Made by a program: the position numbers and the translations under genes
Notes under the pieces: model-generated
Database searches by the model: none
The model's input: the letters and a program-made list of their open reading frames with translations, nothing else
Told to the model about the DNA's origin: nothing
NCBI GenBank assembly: GCA_964035545.1
Contig: OZ037765.1
Location: forward strand, 26,176,504 to 26,240,503
Origin: Bugula neritina
Taxonomy: Eukaryota > Bryozoa > Gymnolaemata > Cheilostomatida > Bugulidae
Length of the DNA: 64,000 nt
Direction of reading: 5' to 3'
Shown here: positions 13,601 through 25,900 of the stretch, piece after piece
Position numbering within the stretch: position 1 is the first letter of the stretch
Layout: the number at the start of each line of letters is the position of its first letter

Positions 13601-16600
13601 AAGCATTTGTTTGTTTTCAGTACATGAATTAGCATTAAGTATAGATGGCTACTATTAAAAAACAGCACTGAAAGCTACTAAATACCAAATTAAAAGGGCT
13701 AATTTCACAGTTTCTTGTTCAACCTAAAGTTCTGTTTTCTGCACTTGAAAATTGGTTAAAAAATTAGACTGGTTTGAATTCTTGTGAAAGTCGAAAAATT
13801 TCTTTTGCCAAACAGCTTGAGGAATGGTAACTAATTAGAGCACAGTAAATATACTGGTAAAAAACTAAACCAAGTAGTTCAATTATTGGCAAGTTTTCCT
13901 ATAAATATTTCCTAATATACTGGAAGTTCCACTTTGTAGCATCTTTTTTGTCAACACCAACGTGGTGTATAATAGTTATAGCAACTGCAAATGGTTTAGT
14001 TACTATTATTACTACTACCAGCTTGCTGATCAATTTAGACCCTTGAAGTTGTTTACTCAAATGTTCCAGATTAGAATCTCATTAGCAAAGAGTATAACAA
14101 TGCAGTATAATATAGCTATGAAACCTTATCATTACCATGAACAATTGTCTCAAGTTTTATTAGTTTGTCCTGATAACCAGTTTATTAATATAATACAACT
14201 GGTATTATTAATGAAAGCAAAATGATTAGGGTGTTTAGCCTAGCTTGAATCAGTGAATATGTAGAATGTATGTGATTCTAGCAGGAAACTTTTATACGAA
14301 AGTATAGCCCTAAATCTGTACTATATGTTATGAAGCTGCTTTCTACTGCCCATCTACTAAGCTGTCTAGCAAGTCGGGTTAGTTTCTAATATGCTATCCA
14401 CAGTTTGTTAATGGTGGGAGTCTACATGACATCTTGTGTGAAGATCAAAGCACTGAGGTCTTGTGGACAGATAGAGTACAGATAGCCATTGATGTCTCCG
14501 CTGGCATGGAGTATTTGCATTCAAAGGGAGTGTTTCACAGAGATCTCACTTCAAGGGTATGCATGCTGGATGCTTGCAATTGTTGCAAGCTAGTGTACAT
14601 ATTTACATATTACATTTCTTTGCTGCACTGTTAATATTAAACCATCAACACTTGCATTGGGTTGGATATTTTAACTACATGTTTATGCATGTGATATTTA
14701 ATATGACGAAGTAAGGTGCAAAGGCCAGCATTTGCTGCACCTACTTTAATTCATGCAAGCATTATGTAATTGATCGAGGTAATTACAACCAGCATGCTGT
14801 GTTATTTGAACTATTTTTTATTTGAATAAATGCCAACAGTGCTATAGAATTTTTGTCCTATTTAGTTGCTTTTGAGAATTTAATTTCATAGTTCATGTAG
14901 CACTTAATATAGTATCTCATTCACATCCCATGGCTTTTGCCTGTTTGTGTGAAGATTTCACGTCATACTAAATGTCAGAACATTGTAATTTACAATAAAA
15001 GCCATTAAAAGTGATGTCAACAGTCATTAGGATCTTTCCAGATAATAAATCTTCCTACGCATTGCTGGCATATAGCTCATTTGAAAAGGAAAAAATTTCT
15101 AACTTTTATTTATGTATTTTTGAATGATTTTACATCAATGCTATGTCAACTTCCTTCTAGAACATACTAATAAACAATCTGTCGAGTGGAAAAAAGAGAG
15201 GTATCGTGGCTGATTTTGGTCTTGCTGCAAAGATACCGGATCCTCAAAAAAAGTTTCATCTCTCCGTGGTTGGCAGTCCCTACTGGATAGCTCCAGAGTG
15301 TATAAAGGGGAAACCTTATAATCAGACGGTAAATTTATAGTTTAATAATTATCTATACATTGAGTCTTGTTTGCTAATTGTACACTATTCAATGCATTAA
15401 TAATGCTTAGTGCATTCATAATGCTTATAAATAGGCTCAAGTACATTATTAGTATTGTTTATGTCACCATCTTTTAGATTTAGAGATTTAGGGTTTGGCT
15501 GTCGTAATTATTTTATTCATAATAGTTTTTAGTTCATTTATTCAAGTGGGAGTTTATAACACAGTTTGGATCATTTGAATCATAAACTCTATCCTAAAAC
15601 TTGTTATGCTAGGAATATATTGGTTTGACTGATGACAGCATTACTAATACTAACACCAGCATTCTTTAGACTGTGTGAAGATATGCTTGTGAGAATTTGC
15701 AATAGAAAAATGTAAACTTGTCACGTTTTGATGGATCGATTATTTTTCTAATTCTTTTATCAACTTATCTTACTTAAAATATTATATACACTTGGTAATT
15801 GTATACCAGCTATATTTTGAGCAAATGTCTTTTATCTGTATTGAAAAATTCAATGTTGGATTCCTTTACTATGAATTCATGTTTTATTTATGTCATATTC
15901 ATGTTGTAACATGTTTTATACAGGCTGACGTGTTCTCCTTTGGTATTATACTATGTGAAACAATAGCTAGAACAGATGCTGATCCAGATCTGCTTCCACG
16001 CACTCATGTAAGAGTTTCAGTGATGTATTACTACATTGCCCAATTAAACTAGCTTCTAAAATTTTTAAAGAAATTGTAAAGAGATTTGGTGAATACCATG
16101 TTTTTTTTGGTACACAACAGGTTATTTTGGATTGTAGTATACAAAAATATAGGATTCAGATGCTAAAAGTTTTACATTGATTTAATGAGATAATATAAAA
16201 AACCTGGTGCCAGTAAAAGTTGAAATTATTGCAACCAAAGTTGGAATATTATAAAATATCTATATGAAGTATGAAGATGGTAATTTTTGGATTGTTTAGT
16301 TGTAGTTGGTGCATCTTATTTCTTTAAAATGTTAATTTTATTATCAAATTACAGCACTAACTGAAGCACAAGGTTTTAAGAATTCTCTCCAATTTATTGA
16401 AAGAAAATTTATTCAAATCTTAAAAGTTGTTTCAGTACTAACAGTTTTTATTTTCAAAGTTATTGCGTTGGGATTTTGTTCATAATCAAGTATGTAAGTA
16501 AACCTAATAAATGGTCAAATAAAAATAAAAGATATATTGAAATGATTTGCATACTATGATGACATCCATTTTAATAAAATCCCTAAGCATTAAAGGTAAT

Positions 16601-18992
16601 ATAGGATGTGCATTGAAGGATGTAAAGTTTTTGTGCTTTTCATTGTAGTTTGAGGAATAAGAAAATCAAAAGCTCTCCATTTCATTCTTTCATGTGCTTG
16701 TTTTAGAGTTTTGGGTTGGACTATGTGGCTTACAGTGAGCTTTTAGACAACTGCCCTTTGTATTTCTTATATTGTGCTTTCCAGTGCTGTCAGGTAAACA
16801 CTTGTTGCTGATTTTCTGCCTCCTATTATGGATATTAATTTGTATTTTGCACTGTGAACTGTATAGGCCAAATTTGTAGTGTATTAACTGGTGCCTTCAC
16901 AGCTGCAGTTAAAGTGCAATGCTATTATTTTAAAATACTAGTGTTGCTATGATTGATGGACACTAGTTGTTTGGTTACTATTTTGTAATTTCTTTTTTAT
17001 GATGAAACTGATGAGTTTTCACTCGCTTTCCTTTCATCCCATCAATCAATTTGACATTGAACTGCATTTTTCATTGAGTACAGTCATAATTTATTTGCTT
17101 GCAAAACCAATAGCATATTATTGCTGTTAGACAAATTATTGTAAACAGCAAAAAGTTTGCTAAATCATCATTAAAGTGTGGTGAGTTTCGGTTGAACAGT
17201 AAAATGACATGCCAGGATGATTGGAACATTCTCCAAAGTCTAAACTAAAAAGCATCAATAGTTTAAATCAGGTCATCTAGTGGGTGTAAATATTATTGCA
17301 GGCTACATCGCAGATAGTTTGACTTTTGTTCATATAGCTGTGGACAACAAAAGTTTTTTTTTTGAAGTTGTATTCTTTGATGCAATATAATGCTTTAGTA
17401 AAGCTAGTAATTGTTTGTAATAGACGGTGAATGTATATAGAAAATGGTTAAATATAAACATCATTTAGTTCTACGTACCTTGTTCAGTTTTTCTGATGTA
17501 TGAAGCACGGTTAGCAATAGTATTAAAAACTGAAATACATGCATGGTTGTACTTGGACGACATCCTTTTAAAGTCATGCCATTATTACTTATTACTTATT
17601 AGTTACAAGGTTTTGGCTTTTTAGATGGAACCAAATAAGCGACCAACATTTTCAGAATTAAACTCAAATTTATTGACTATCAGCTCAAGTTATTTAGCAC
17701 AGTTTGACAAAACTCCATCTACTATTGGTTCAAGTATGTCCACAACTCCCACATTGCAAAGCTCAATATCAGTCATGAAGTTTAATCAAAGATTATCAAG
17801 TGAGTAAGAGTACTGAGTCATTCACTGCAAAAATATTGTGGGACACACCTTCTATATTTTTGTTAAATTGCTATGGTTATCACTAATTTGAAAGTTGATT
17901 GTAGTATAATTTTGGCATACCATCCATTTTTTAGTTTATGTGTAAAGAAATCAAACAGATAGTAAACATATTTTGAAACTCATAGTTTTAAAAGTCTTAA
18001 ACTTACACATTGTATACATCTCGTACACAATGTAGACACATACATATGTATACACAATATATGAAAAGTCTCTTTGAAAGCATATTTAAAAAAATATTGT
18101 TACACTTTTAGAAGCTCAAAAGAGCTTCTCAGAGCAATCACTGGAATTTCTTAAACCAATGGAAATGAAGTGTGAAATGCCCACACCTAAAGCTATTGGT
18201 GACTACATGACTAAAGCTGACCTCCTGTATGAGCCTAGCCCAACTCACACTAATCCATTTGCTGCCAACTCCCAGTTTTCTGCCGGGAAGAAACTTATTG
18301 CTTCTGACACTGAACGGCAGCAACTGTTGGAACTATCAGTCACTTTGCCAGTAAGTAGTACAGGAAACAGTCAAAGTAAGGCTGCTACACCTAGGCAGCT
18401 CACAGTCCTCTGTCATAGACACAGTCTTCCTAACCACCACGGCAAAGTACAAAGAGCTATTGCACAATTCAATGCACAAATTGCTTCAAGTCAATTTTCC
18501 AGACAGGCTGAACATGTGTCTACGATGGACAATCGGTTTGCTTCTGGAAACAGTTCTATGGAGAGTAGTTTGAGTAGTCACGACTTTGCTCGTCACAGTA
18601 ATAAACAGAGGAACCTGGAATGTGCTATGTTGTTCTCTGGTTTAGATTTGATCCAAATACACAGGGCCAGCTCTTCAGAGTTGAGTGATACATACATATC
18701 TACTGATCTTGAGTCAGAGTTTCAAGATGACTTGGAGGATGTTTTGCGTGAATCAAAGTTGAGTTCCGAGGATGTGATGATGTCATCAGAGACTGACTCA
18801 GTGTTTAGTGACTCGAGTTCTGATTGGTGGTTCAGCATAGAGCAGTCTGACCCATTAGCTTGTAGGTATCTTCACCCTATGTTGGTAGAAAAAAGAAAAC
18901 AACTCAAAAGAGTTGAAAAACTTGAACAATTACAAATAAAACTTGATCAGTTGAAATTGAGCACCAAAAAATCAAAACCATCAAAAAAATAA
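10601..18992 (+). CDS. TESK: Dual-specificity testis-specific protein kinase (TESK1/2-like), 9 exons
   Basis: Exons: 10601-10825, 11253-11374, 13469-13517, 14404-14556, 15161-15328, 15924-16007, 16707-16793, 17625-17799, 18112-18992; 647 residues in one frame. The kinase domain spans about 56-315: glycine loop [16 protein letters not shown] with Lys88, HRDLTSRN with catalytic Asp179, DFG at 201-203, and [11 protein letters not shown] with Ser222 at the position of the activating Ser215 of mammalian TESK1. HRDLTS without the usual catalytic-loop Lys, DPDLLPRT and FGLDYVAY are TESK hallmarks that separate it from LIMK. TESKs phosphorylate cofilin and so stabilise actin filaments. The long C-terminal tail (about 330 residues) is Ser-rich and ends in a short charged helix ([20 protein letters not shown]) and a Lys-rich terminus. 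Exon 7 (87 bp) and exon 3 (49 bp) are too short to appear as ORFs and were placed by splice phase and family match. Confidence 0.94.
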
Positions 18993-20994
18993 CTGTGCTT
19001 CTATGCATCTCAGCTACTGTCATTATTGTCTAATTTGTTTTCCCTTGTATATAGACACCCTTACATGAGGAGTTTAATCTGTACATGTATTATTTAAATG
19101 ACAATTTATGGTTGATTTGATGTTTTGAGCAAAGAGCTTATCTTAAACCTTCCCCCCCCCCCCACACAAACATACTCATTTACTCATAAACATGTATATT
19201 CCTGTATATCATATATATGTAGGTTTTTTGTCCATGGTTTTTGAAACTCAACTGTGATGCAATTTGAATCCATGTCTATAATGTCTGCACATATTCTAAA
19301 ACTTTTATTTTATAGTATTATTGTTTTATGAGCTTTTTATATACCATATACAATGTTTTGTGCTCAATTTCTACTGCTTGTACAGGAATCCTCATATTTA
19401 TATTTTATTATACTATGCAATATCATGATATGTACATATATATTACATAATGAACATGTTTTACTGAAAATACAATAATCATTGCTTATATCTAGTGTAT
19501 TTATTGTTGCATATCTGTTATGATCTAAACTCTGTAGCTGATCATCTGCAGACAGAATGTAAGTTGTCAATTTATTGCTCAGTTACCAAAACTGAATTTA
19601 AATGACTTAAAAATGTGATATAATCTTTAAATTGCATTTCTATTTTGAGCTAATTTACAGTTACTGTCTCCACAATATTATTATAACATTTCTGTGAGCA
19701 CCAAGTAGTTATACACTTGTAGACTGATAACATTGAGCCAAGTACTAGATTTTTTATATGATAAAGCATCCTGTAATGGCTATACAAGATATAATAATAT
19801 TAATTTTATAATATAATTTATTAAGCTTTGAACTTTTAAGTCATACTGTTTTTAAAACATTCAAAATGGCACATTTTAGTAATTAGGCAATTGTTATAAA
19901 TATTTAATGATAGAAAAACAATATAGGCTACTGTCTCTAGACGATTTATATCTTCTTGATAGCGTGTGCATGAAAGGATATAATATTTTGATGATAGCAA
20001 ATCTAAATGCTAAACAAAAATATGTATTTTTCACACTTTCGTTAGTTATTGTAAAACATATGACTAGATAATTCAAGTATTACTTATTTTAAAAGTATAT
20101 ATTGTGAAAATAGCATAGCACTACATTTTATATTAAATTATACCCTGACCTGTGGCGAATTTATCCAGCCCTTATATATACAAGCTATTGTTTTAACCCT
20201 TATATGCAGTCTTTATCCTGTTCGAATACTTATGTACCAGGAATATTTTATAGGCTCTTTAGCACTAGCAGACAATAAGTACATAATTTGGGTTTATTCC
20301 TTATTGACTTTATTTTGTACTCTAAAAGGAATTAGCACATATAAATTAAATATTTATACAAAGCAAGTACAAAAACAAAAAACACTTGCATACATATTTA
20401 TAAATGTATACAATCATAGACCCAAATTTTCACAAGTCGAAATATATCTATTCATGCTACAAATAGTACCTTTCTATACATAAGTTTCATTACATTTACA
20501 ACATAATATTATAAGCATAGTAATAAAATATTATTTCTATCTAATATTGAGTTAAATTTCATCTACTTTGATAGAAAGCAATTTAATTTCTTTCAAGAGA
20601 TCTTCACTAATAATGTTATGTAAATAATAACAACCGAATAATAAAAACATCTATCTGAAAAATATGGTTCTTCAGATATATTATTATTATGTTGAGTGTA
20701 TGACTCGTAGCTTATAAAGAGTTGTCTTCCTTTGCCTATGAATGACCTGCGGCCAATAGGAAACGATAGTTTTTACCACTGCAGCGGTAGATTTGAACAT
20801 ACTCATTCAGACGTTGAATTCAACTGGATCAGCTGTCTGGAACTGATCATTCATTTCGTTTGTAATAAGTCAGACACATCATTCTTGTTTTGTGTGAAGT
20901 AATTGCATTTTTTCTGCTTTTGTAAATTACGAAAACAGAAAACTTCTGGCATTTTTCATTAACTTAAAATTTCTATTAATTAGTAAAACTAATC
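18993..20994. other. TESK 3' region and intergenic DNA upstream of separase
   Basis: No gene recognised. It contains the TESK 3' UTR and a homopolymer run of 12 C at 19152-19163. A CG-containing patch at about 20740-20900 has a CCAAT box (ggccaatagg, 20752-20761); this could be a promoter or an upstream leader exon for separase, but the sequence does not prove it. Confidence 0.45.
19152..19163. repeat. Poly(C) homopolymer run (12 nt)
   Basis: Twelve consecutive C bases followed by acacaaac, in the TESK 3' flank. Confidence 0.9.
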
Positions 20995-22560
20995 GCTTAT
21001 ACTTATACTTATACTTATAGTTATAGTATTAGTTGTAGTTAAACTTAATGTTATACTAATACTCATACTGTAATAGTAATACTAATAGTAATAGTAATAC
21101 TGTTACTCTTACAGTTACTGTTAGTGTTAGTGTTACACTTACTGTTAGTGTTTGTGTTATAGTTATTTACTTTTACTTGTAAGTATTACTATTACTATTA
21201 CTATTAGTATTTCTATTAATATTACTATTACTATTACTATTAGTATTAGTATTACTATTAGTAGAAGTATTACTCTACTGTTAGGGTTAGTGTTACACTT
21301 ACTCTTACTCTTAGACCTTAGTCCTAACTTAGTCTAAGTCTTACTCTTACTCTTAGTCTTAGTTTTACTGACTTAGTCTTGGGTCTTTATGTTACAGTTT
21401 CACTTAATCAGTATAAATATAACTATCACAGTGACAGTTTGACTCACTATTCACTATCAGTATGAGTATAATTTCTTTTGCTACATTTTTAATCTAGAAC
21501 ACAGGCTTTTCTCAATTTCTCCATTATATTTATTGCTCCTACCTCACCATTACTATTAGTATTAGTCAGTCTTATTATTACTGTATCAGTATTAGTATTA
21601 CTGTTGTCTGTTAGTATGAGTATCATCAGTATTGGTAAGACTATGACTTTGACTATGAGTATGGCTTGATAATATCACTATGAGTATGATGATCACCATG
21701 AGACCACTATTGAGTGTGTGTATCAGTATGACTAAGAGTAGGTGAGTATTTCAGTATGAGTATGGGTATCAGTATGACTAAGAGTAAGTTAGTATTTCAG
21801 TATGGGCATCACTTATCAGTAAGACTAAGAGTATGAGTGTGTCTTATGAATAGAAGTATGGCTATGAGTATAACATTGACTGAGTATCACTATGACTATC
21901 ATAATGATAACCATACCGATAGTGACACTTCTACAGCATGCTGATACTCGTAGTCATAGTGATAGTCATAAAGTGATTAGATCAGAGGATGTCCAGCATT
22001 TTTGGGGCGAAGCCACTGAAATGGAATATTCCGGTGTAAGGGCCACATTGTAAACTTTAGCTTGAGCTGGGGGCCACAACATCAGCATTTTCAAATTACT
22101 TTATATTCTAAATTCTCATGAATCATTACACAATGAAGTACCAATAACTATTGCAGGCTGCATGTTTTGTTGCATTTATATAAATAAGGCATTAAAAAGG
22201 TGTTTTTCCACTGTAATTCACATATGTGTGCAAAATGATTTTATTTGTTATGCCTTTGAGAGCCACACAAATTTAGGCTGGGGGCCACATTCAGCCCTGG
22301 GTCTGCATGTTGGATAGCCCTGGATTAGATGACAGTCAGTGTCACACTCATAAGTGATGGCTAGTAAGTGACTATCAGTATGATTTTGACTATGAATTGT
22401 AGTCCTACCCATAGTCATACTGATAGTCACTATTACTAACTCTAAGTATGATTATTAGTATTACTATGACTATCACTGTGTGTATGTGGTATCTCTATTA
22501 GTATTAGTATCACTATGAGTATGGACTCGAAGTAACAATAAGTATAACACCAAAGTCCAA
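20995..22560. repeat. Long degenerate six-base-period array, interrupted by a hAT-type MITE
   Basis: It begins as clean (cttata)n, then drifts through blocks in which one triplet (tta, tac, att) is kept and the alternate triplet varies, for example tagtaatactaatagtaata and gttagtgttagtgttacact. From about 21640 the dominant form changes to agtatgagtatcagtatgac, and near 21930-21970 and 22330-22430 blocks in opposite orientation appear (tactcgtagtcatagtgata), making local inverted repeats. The region is interrupted at 21983-22322 by a transposon. ORFs spanning it are translations of the repeat and are not genes. Confidence 0.85.
21983..22322. mobile_element. Non-autonomous hAT-type DNA transposon (MITE), 340 bp, with perfect 8-bp target duplication
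   Basis: The element starts CAGAGGATGTCCAGCATTTT; the reverse complement of its other end starts CAGGGCTATCCAACATGCAG. The CAG-rich, 'GTCCAAC...GGGCCACA' style of terminus is typical of hAT elements. It is flanked on both sides by the identical octamer gattagat (21975-21982 and 22323-22330), the 8-bp duplication expected for hAT insertion. Both flanks continue the six-base-period array, so the insertion point is unambiguous. No transposase ORF lies within. Confidence 0.85.
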
Positions 22561-22947
22561 AGGCAAATCGAAAGTAATCAAATGTGCTAAAAAAATTTCT
22601 ATGCATGTGACAAAGTTATTATTGTAATTGTATGTCGTCTAAATTTTGAAAAGACTCTTTTGCGTTGTTACCAGTTGCTCTCAATGCAGTACTTATTCAA
22701 TGACTAGGATACATTGCTGTAGTTTGTAGTCAAACAAGCTGTTTAACAAATTTGTCAAGTTTCTTCATTCATACCTTATATGTGCTGCCATAAACATGAA
22801 ACTGATGGAATAGCCAAAGTTTTTATTTCTAATATTCAAAGAAAATTACAAATACCTGTGTGAAATATAATTTGAATACATGTAGAATTTTTTACAATAT
22901 TTTAATGATTTAGCTTTTCTAATCTGATGTTTTAAGTATTAACCAGC

Positions 22948-25900
22948 ATGGACCAGTCTCTCATATCTAAGTTGAAAGCTGAGAGCCCTGATGAAGACTG
23001 GACAACTCTTCGCGACTATCTAAAAGTAAGTCTAGTTTTGTATCAATAATGCTCTATCGTAACTTTGCAATACTGTGTAATAGTTTGATTAAAGGTATGA
23101 CCGGTATTTTTTCTTGTTTTGTTTTTAGGAGGTGCCTGTCAAGGGAAACTTGAAGAGTATTTGCCTAATTCTACAAAAGCTCAACTCTATTTATGATGAA
23201 ATTTCTAATCCTAAAGTTCATGCTGATTTGCTATTGAAAATCTGCTGTGATTTGTTACTTCGGAATGCTTGCTGGTGTAGTATGGAATTGAAACTCAAGT
23301 TATGCACGGCAAAAATTCTCTCCCATCTCTCAGTGAAAGTTTTAAACAAGGTAAATATACATGGCCGCTTTGGTACATTTTAGGATTGGCTGTTTAATGA
23401 ATAACAGTGCTTGTGAGCTTTGTGTGCATATTCACTTTTATATTTTATCTACCAAAATAAAAATTGTTCATCAGTTCGTTTCAAATAATATATAATTGGT
23501 TTAAAACTGTACTTAAACTCTTGTTAGAGCACTAAAACACCTGATCAATTATATGAGTACCCATGGCACGTTTGTTTCTTTTTGCTTTATTGGCTTAGAA
23601 TACAAAAGGCAGTGAAACAGTTCAGCTTTTGTTAACGAATTCATTACCTGATTGCATTTTAACAATTGCTTATGTCGTCACTACTCTAAATTTTTACGGA
23701 ACAATTGAAAAGCATGACTCAGTGTTGAATACGCGTGTAACCAACACTTACAAATAATTAGAGTTTATTTTTTCCAGGGAGCTCATGCTGTGTGCATGAG
23801 TTTGTGTGAGCTGTTGATTGAACTTGTACTAGACCCATGCTTGAATGACTTGCCACAAGATAGGCTCAACATTGTCGGCTACGTCTATAAAAGCCTGTGG
23901 AACTGGCATATCACTCCTCGCCAAGAGACTTTATCACACGATACAGAGTTTGTAGGACGGGTTATGGCGTTGAGGCTAGCAATCTGTGGTCCTTTGGAAC
24001 ACCAATTGGCTAAGCTGCCTCATCAAATTTATGTTACGGTTGCTGCCGGCGCAGAAGCCAGCTCCAGCAAAGAAATCATGAAAGGCTTCTCAGATTTAAA
24101 AAGGACTGCTGATGCAACTATAGCTCGGGGAGATGCAGCCTCTAAATGGAAATATCTTTCTCTCTTTATTGGCTGCTTAGAAGCTCTTTTCACCAATAAG
24201 CATTGTGGAAAGTTAGAGGTATATCTGTTACTAAATCAATCTAAAATTAAATATATTCTTTGCGTCATTATTGAAAATGTCCATAGATGCAAAACACCTA
24301 TATAACTGTATTGTTGTTTATAGGCACCTCCTGGAATTGAAGAACATGTTGAAGTGTGTCAACAGCTAGTCAAAAGTTATCACTGTGTGAAATCTAACTG
24401 CGATGTGGTACCATCAGTATCAGACTGCGTCAGTCAACTTGTAGCCGCCTGCAGGCAGCCAGTGGAGCTCCAGTGCATATCTCTCATACTGTACAGGTGT
24501 ACTAAACTCATTAGAGACAAATTAAACTCATCAACACAATCCTTGGTCTCATGGAAAGATCTGCTAATTGCGGATATTCTTGTAAACAGGTAAATTCGAG
24601 TTTTTAGTTACTTTTATTATAATTTAGTTTTAGTGTTTGTAATTTAACTTGACAATAGTGACAAAGTTTTCAATTTTTGCATATAAAATGACAAAATATG
24701 TCATATTTTTTTAATATTTTTAAATTCAAAAAGTATGTGTTTTTGTTAGAGAACTGATTTTTAATGAAGAGATTCTCTAACAAATTTGTTAGGATTTGGC
24801 ATGAGCACAGTATATTAATGTTAAAATGGTATTTCCTAATTTCAAGGAAGTTGGTTGGATTTGAGAACAAAGTAGCTGGTGGGGAGCAGTGCTTGTCTAA
24901 GGAGCTGTTTGGGCTCATCACATTGCTCAGAGTTACGTGCAATTTGCTGACTTCTTCGCTATGCACGGCAGCAGAAGTTCTGTCAGCTGACACTAGACTT
25001 ATCGCTTCTATGGACAAAGGAAAACACAAATATGATGACCAGCAAGTTAATGATATCAGTGAGTAGAAAAGCTGACATGCATTACTGAAATGTATATTTT
25101 CTTAAATTTTATTAAAGGTTATAATATTATTAGAAAATAAAAATAGCTAAATAAAGAAGGAAATAGAGATAAAAATGTTCACACCATTGCTTTGGTAGCC
25201 ACTAATGTAGCTGGAATTCTTAGCACAGTATTGTACAGTGAAGCCAGCAGCAATCTTAGCGCAGCCCTACACAAGTTTGGCTCGTTTTATTCAAAGTTTT
25301 GTCCCAAGTTTTTCTTAATAAAAGGTTTAGTTTTAAAATGCTTTAAAACTAGTTGATAACAGAAAGCACATTATTTGAATATTTAGTCACTTCCAATCAA
25401 TGTTCCTAGGCAATGGCTAAATACATGCTGAATAACTTGACTCGCCAAAACTATTGGCCGAATTCTAAAGCTGCTTGACCATGACTATTTCCTCATTTTT
25501 AATGAGTTCAATTTCTGAACTTGTAAATGGCTAGTTGCGAACAGTTGTCATAAAATATTTGATGTCTGTGGGGAACTGGATAGTAAGCTTTAACTTGTTA
25601 CACTTGAAGGGTTTTTCACCAATCATAGCATAGTCTCAGTGAAATGTTATACGTTTAACTTGGTTTTACTCCATCTTGATTTCTAGTCACCGATGTTGGA
25701 AGGATTATTTACACGATGAGTCAGACTGAAGGCCTTAGTAAAGGAGATATACGAGCTGTGCAAGAGTTTGGAGTTGCTACGTTTGCTTTAGTCACAACTA
25801 AACACTTGGTTTGTCTTATGAATTGATTTCTCGGTTTCATTCTAAACTACCCCGAGTTGCATGTTTATGTGTTGTGAAGTAGCTGTAAGGACGATTGTTG

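Noticed and set aside
13962-14225. ORF in a TESK intron
   Set aside because: AT-rich chance ORF between well-defined exons 3 and 4, with no family similarity or splice context.
21152-21337. ORF rich in Ile/Thr/Ser/Leu
   Set aside because: It is a translation of the six-base-period repeat; the residue pattern follows the repeat, not a protein fold.
20995-22560. Degenerate telomeric (TTAGGG) repeat or CRISPR-like array
   Set aside because: TTAGGG itself occurs only by chance (tgttagggttagtg); most hexamers are tta plus variable triplets. There are no repeat-spacer units, and the genome is eukaryotic.
23599-23755. Possible extra separase exon between exons 2 and 3
   Set aside because: It follows an AG and is open, but has no matching donor in phase. 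Exon 2 joins exon 3 directly in phase with good sites.
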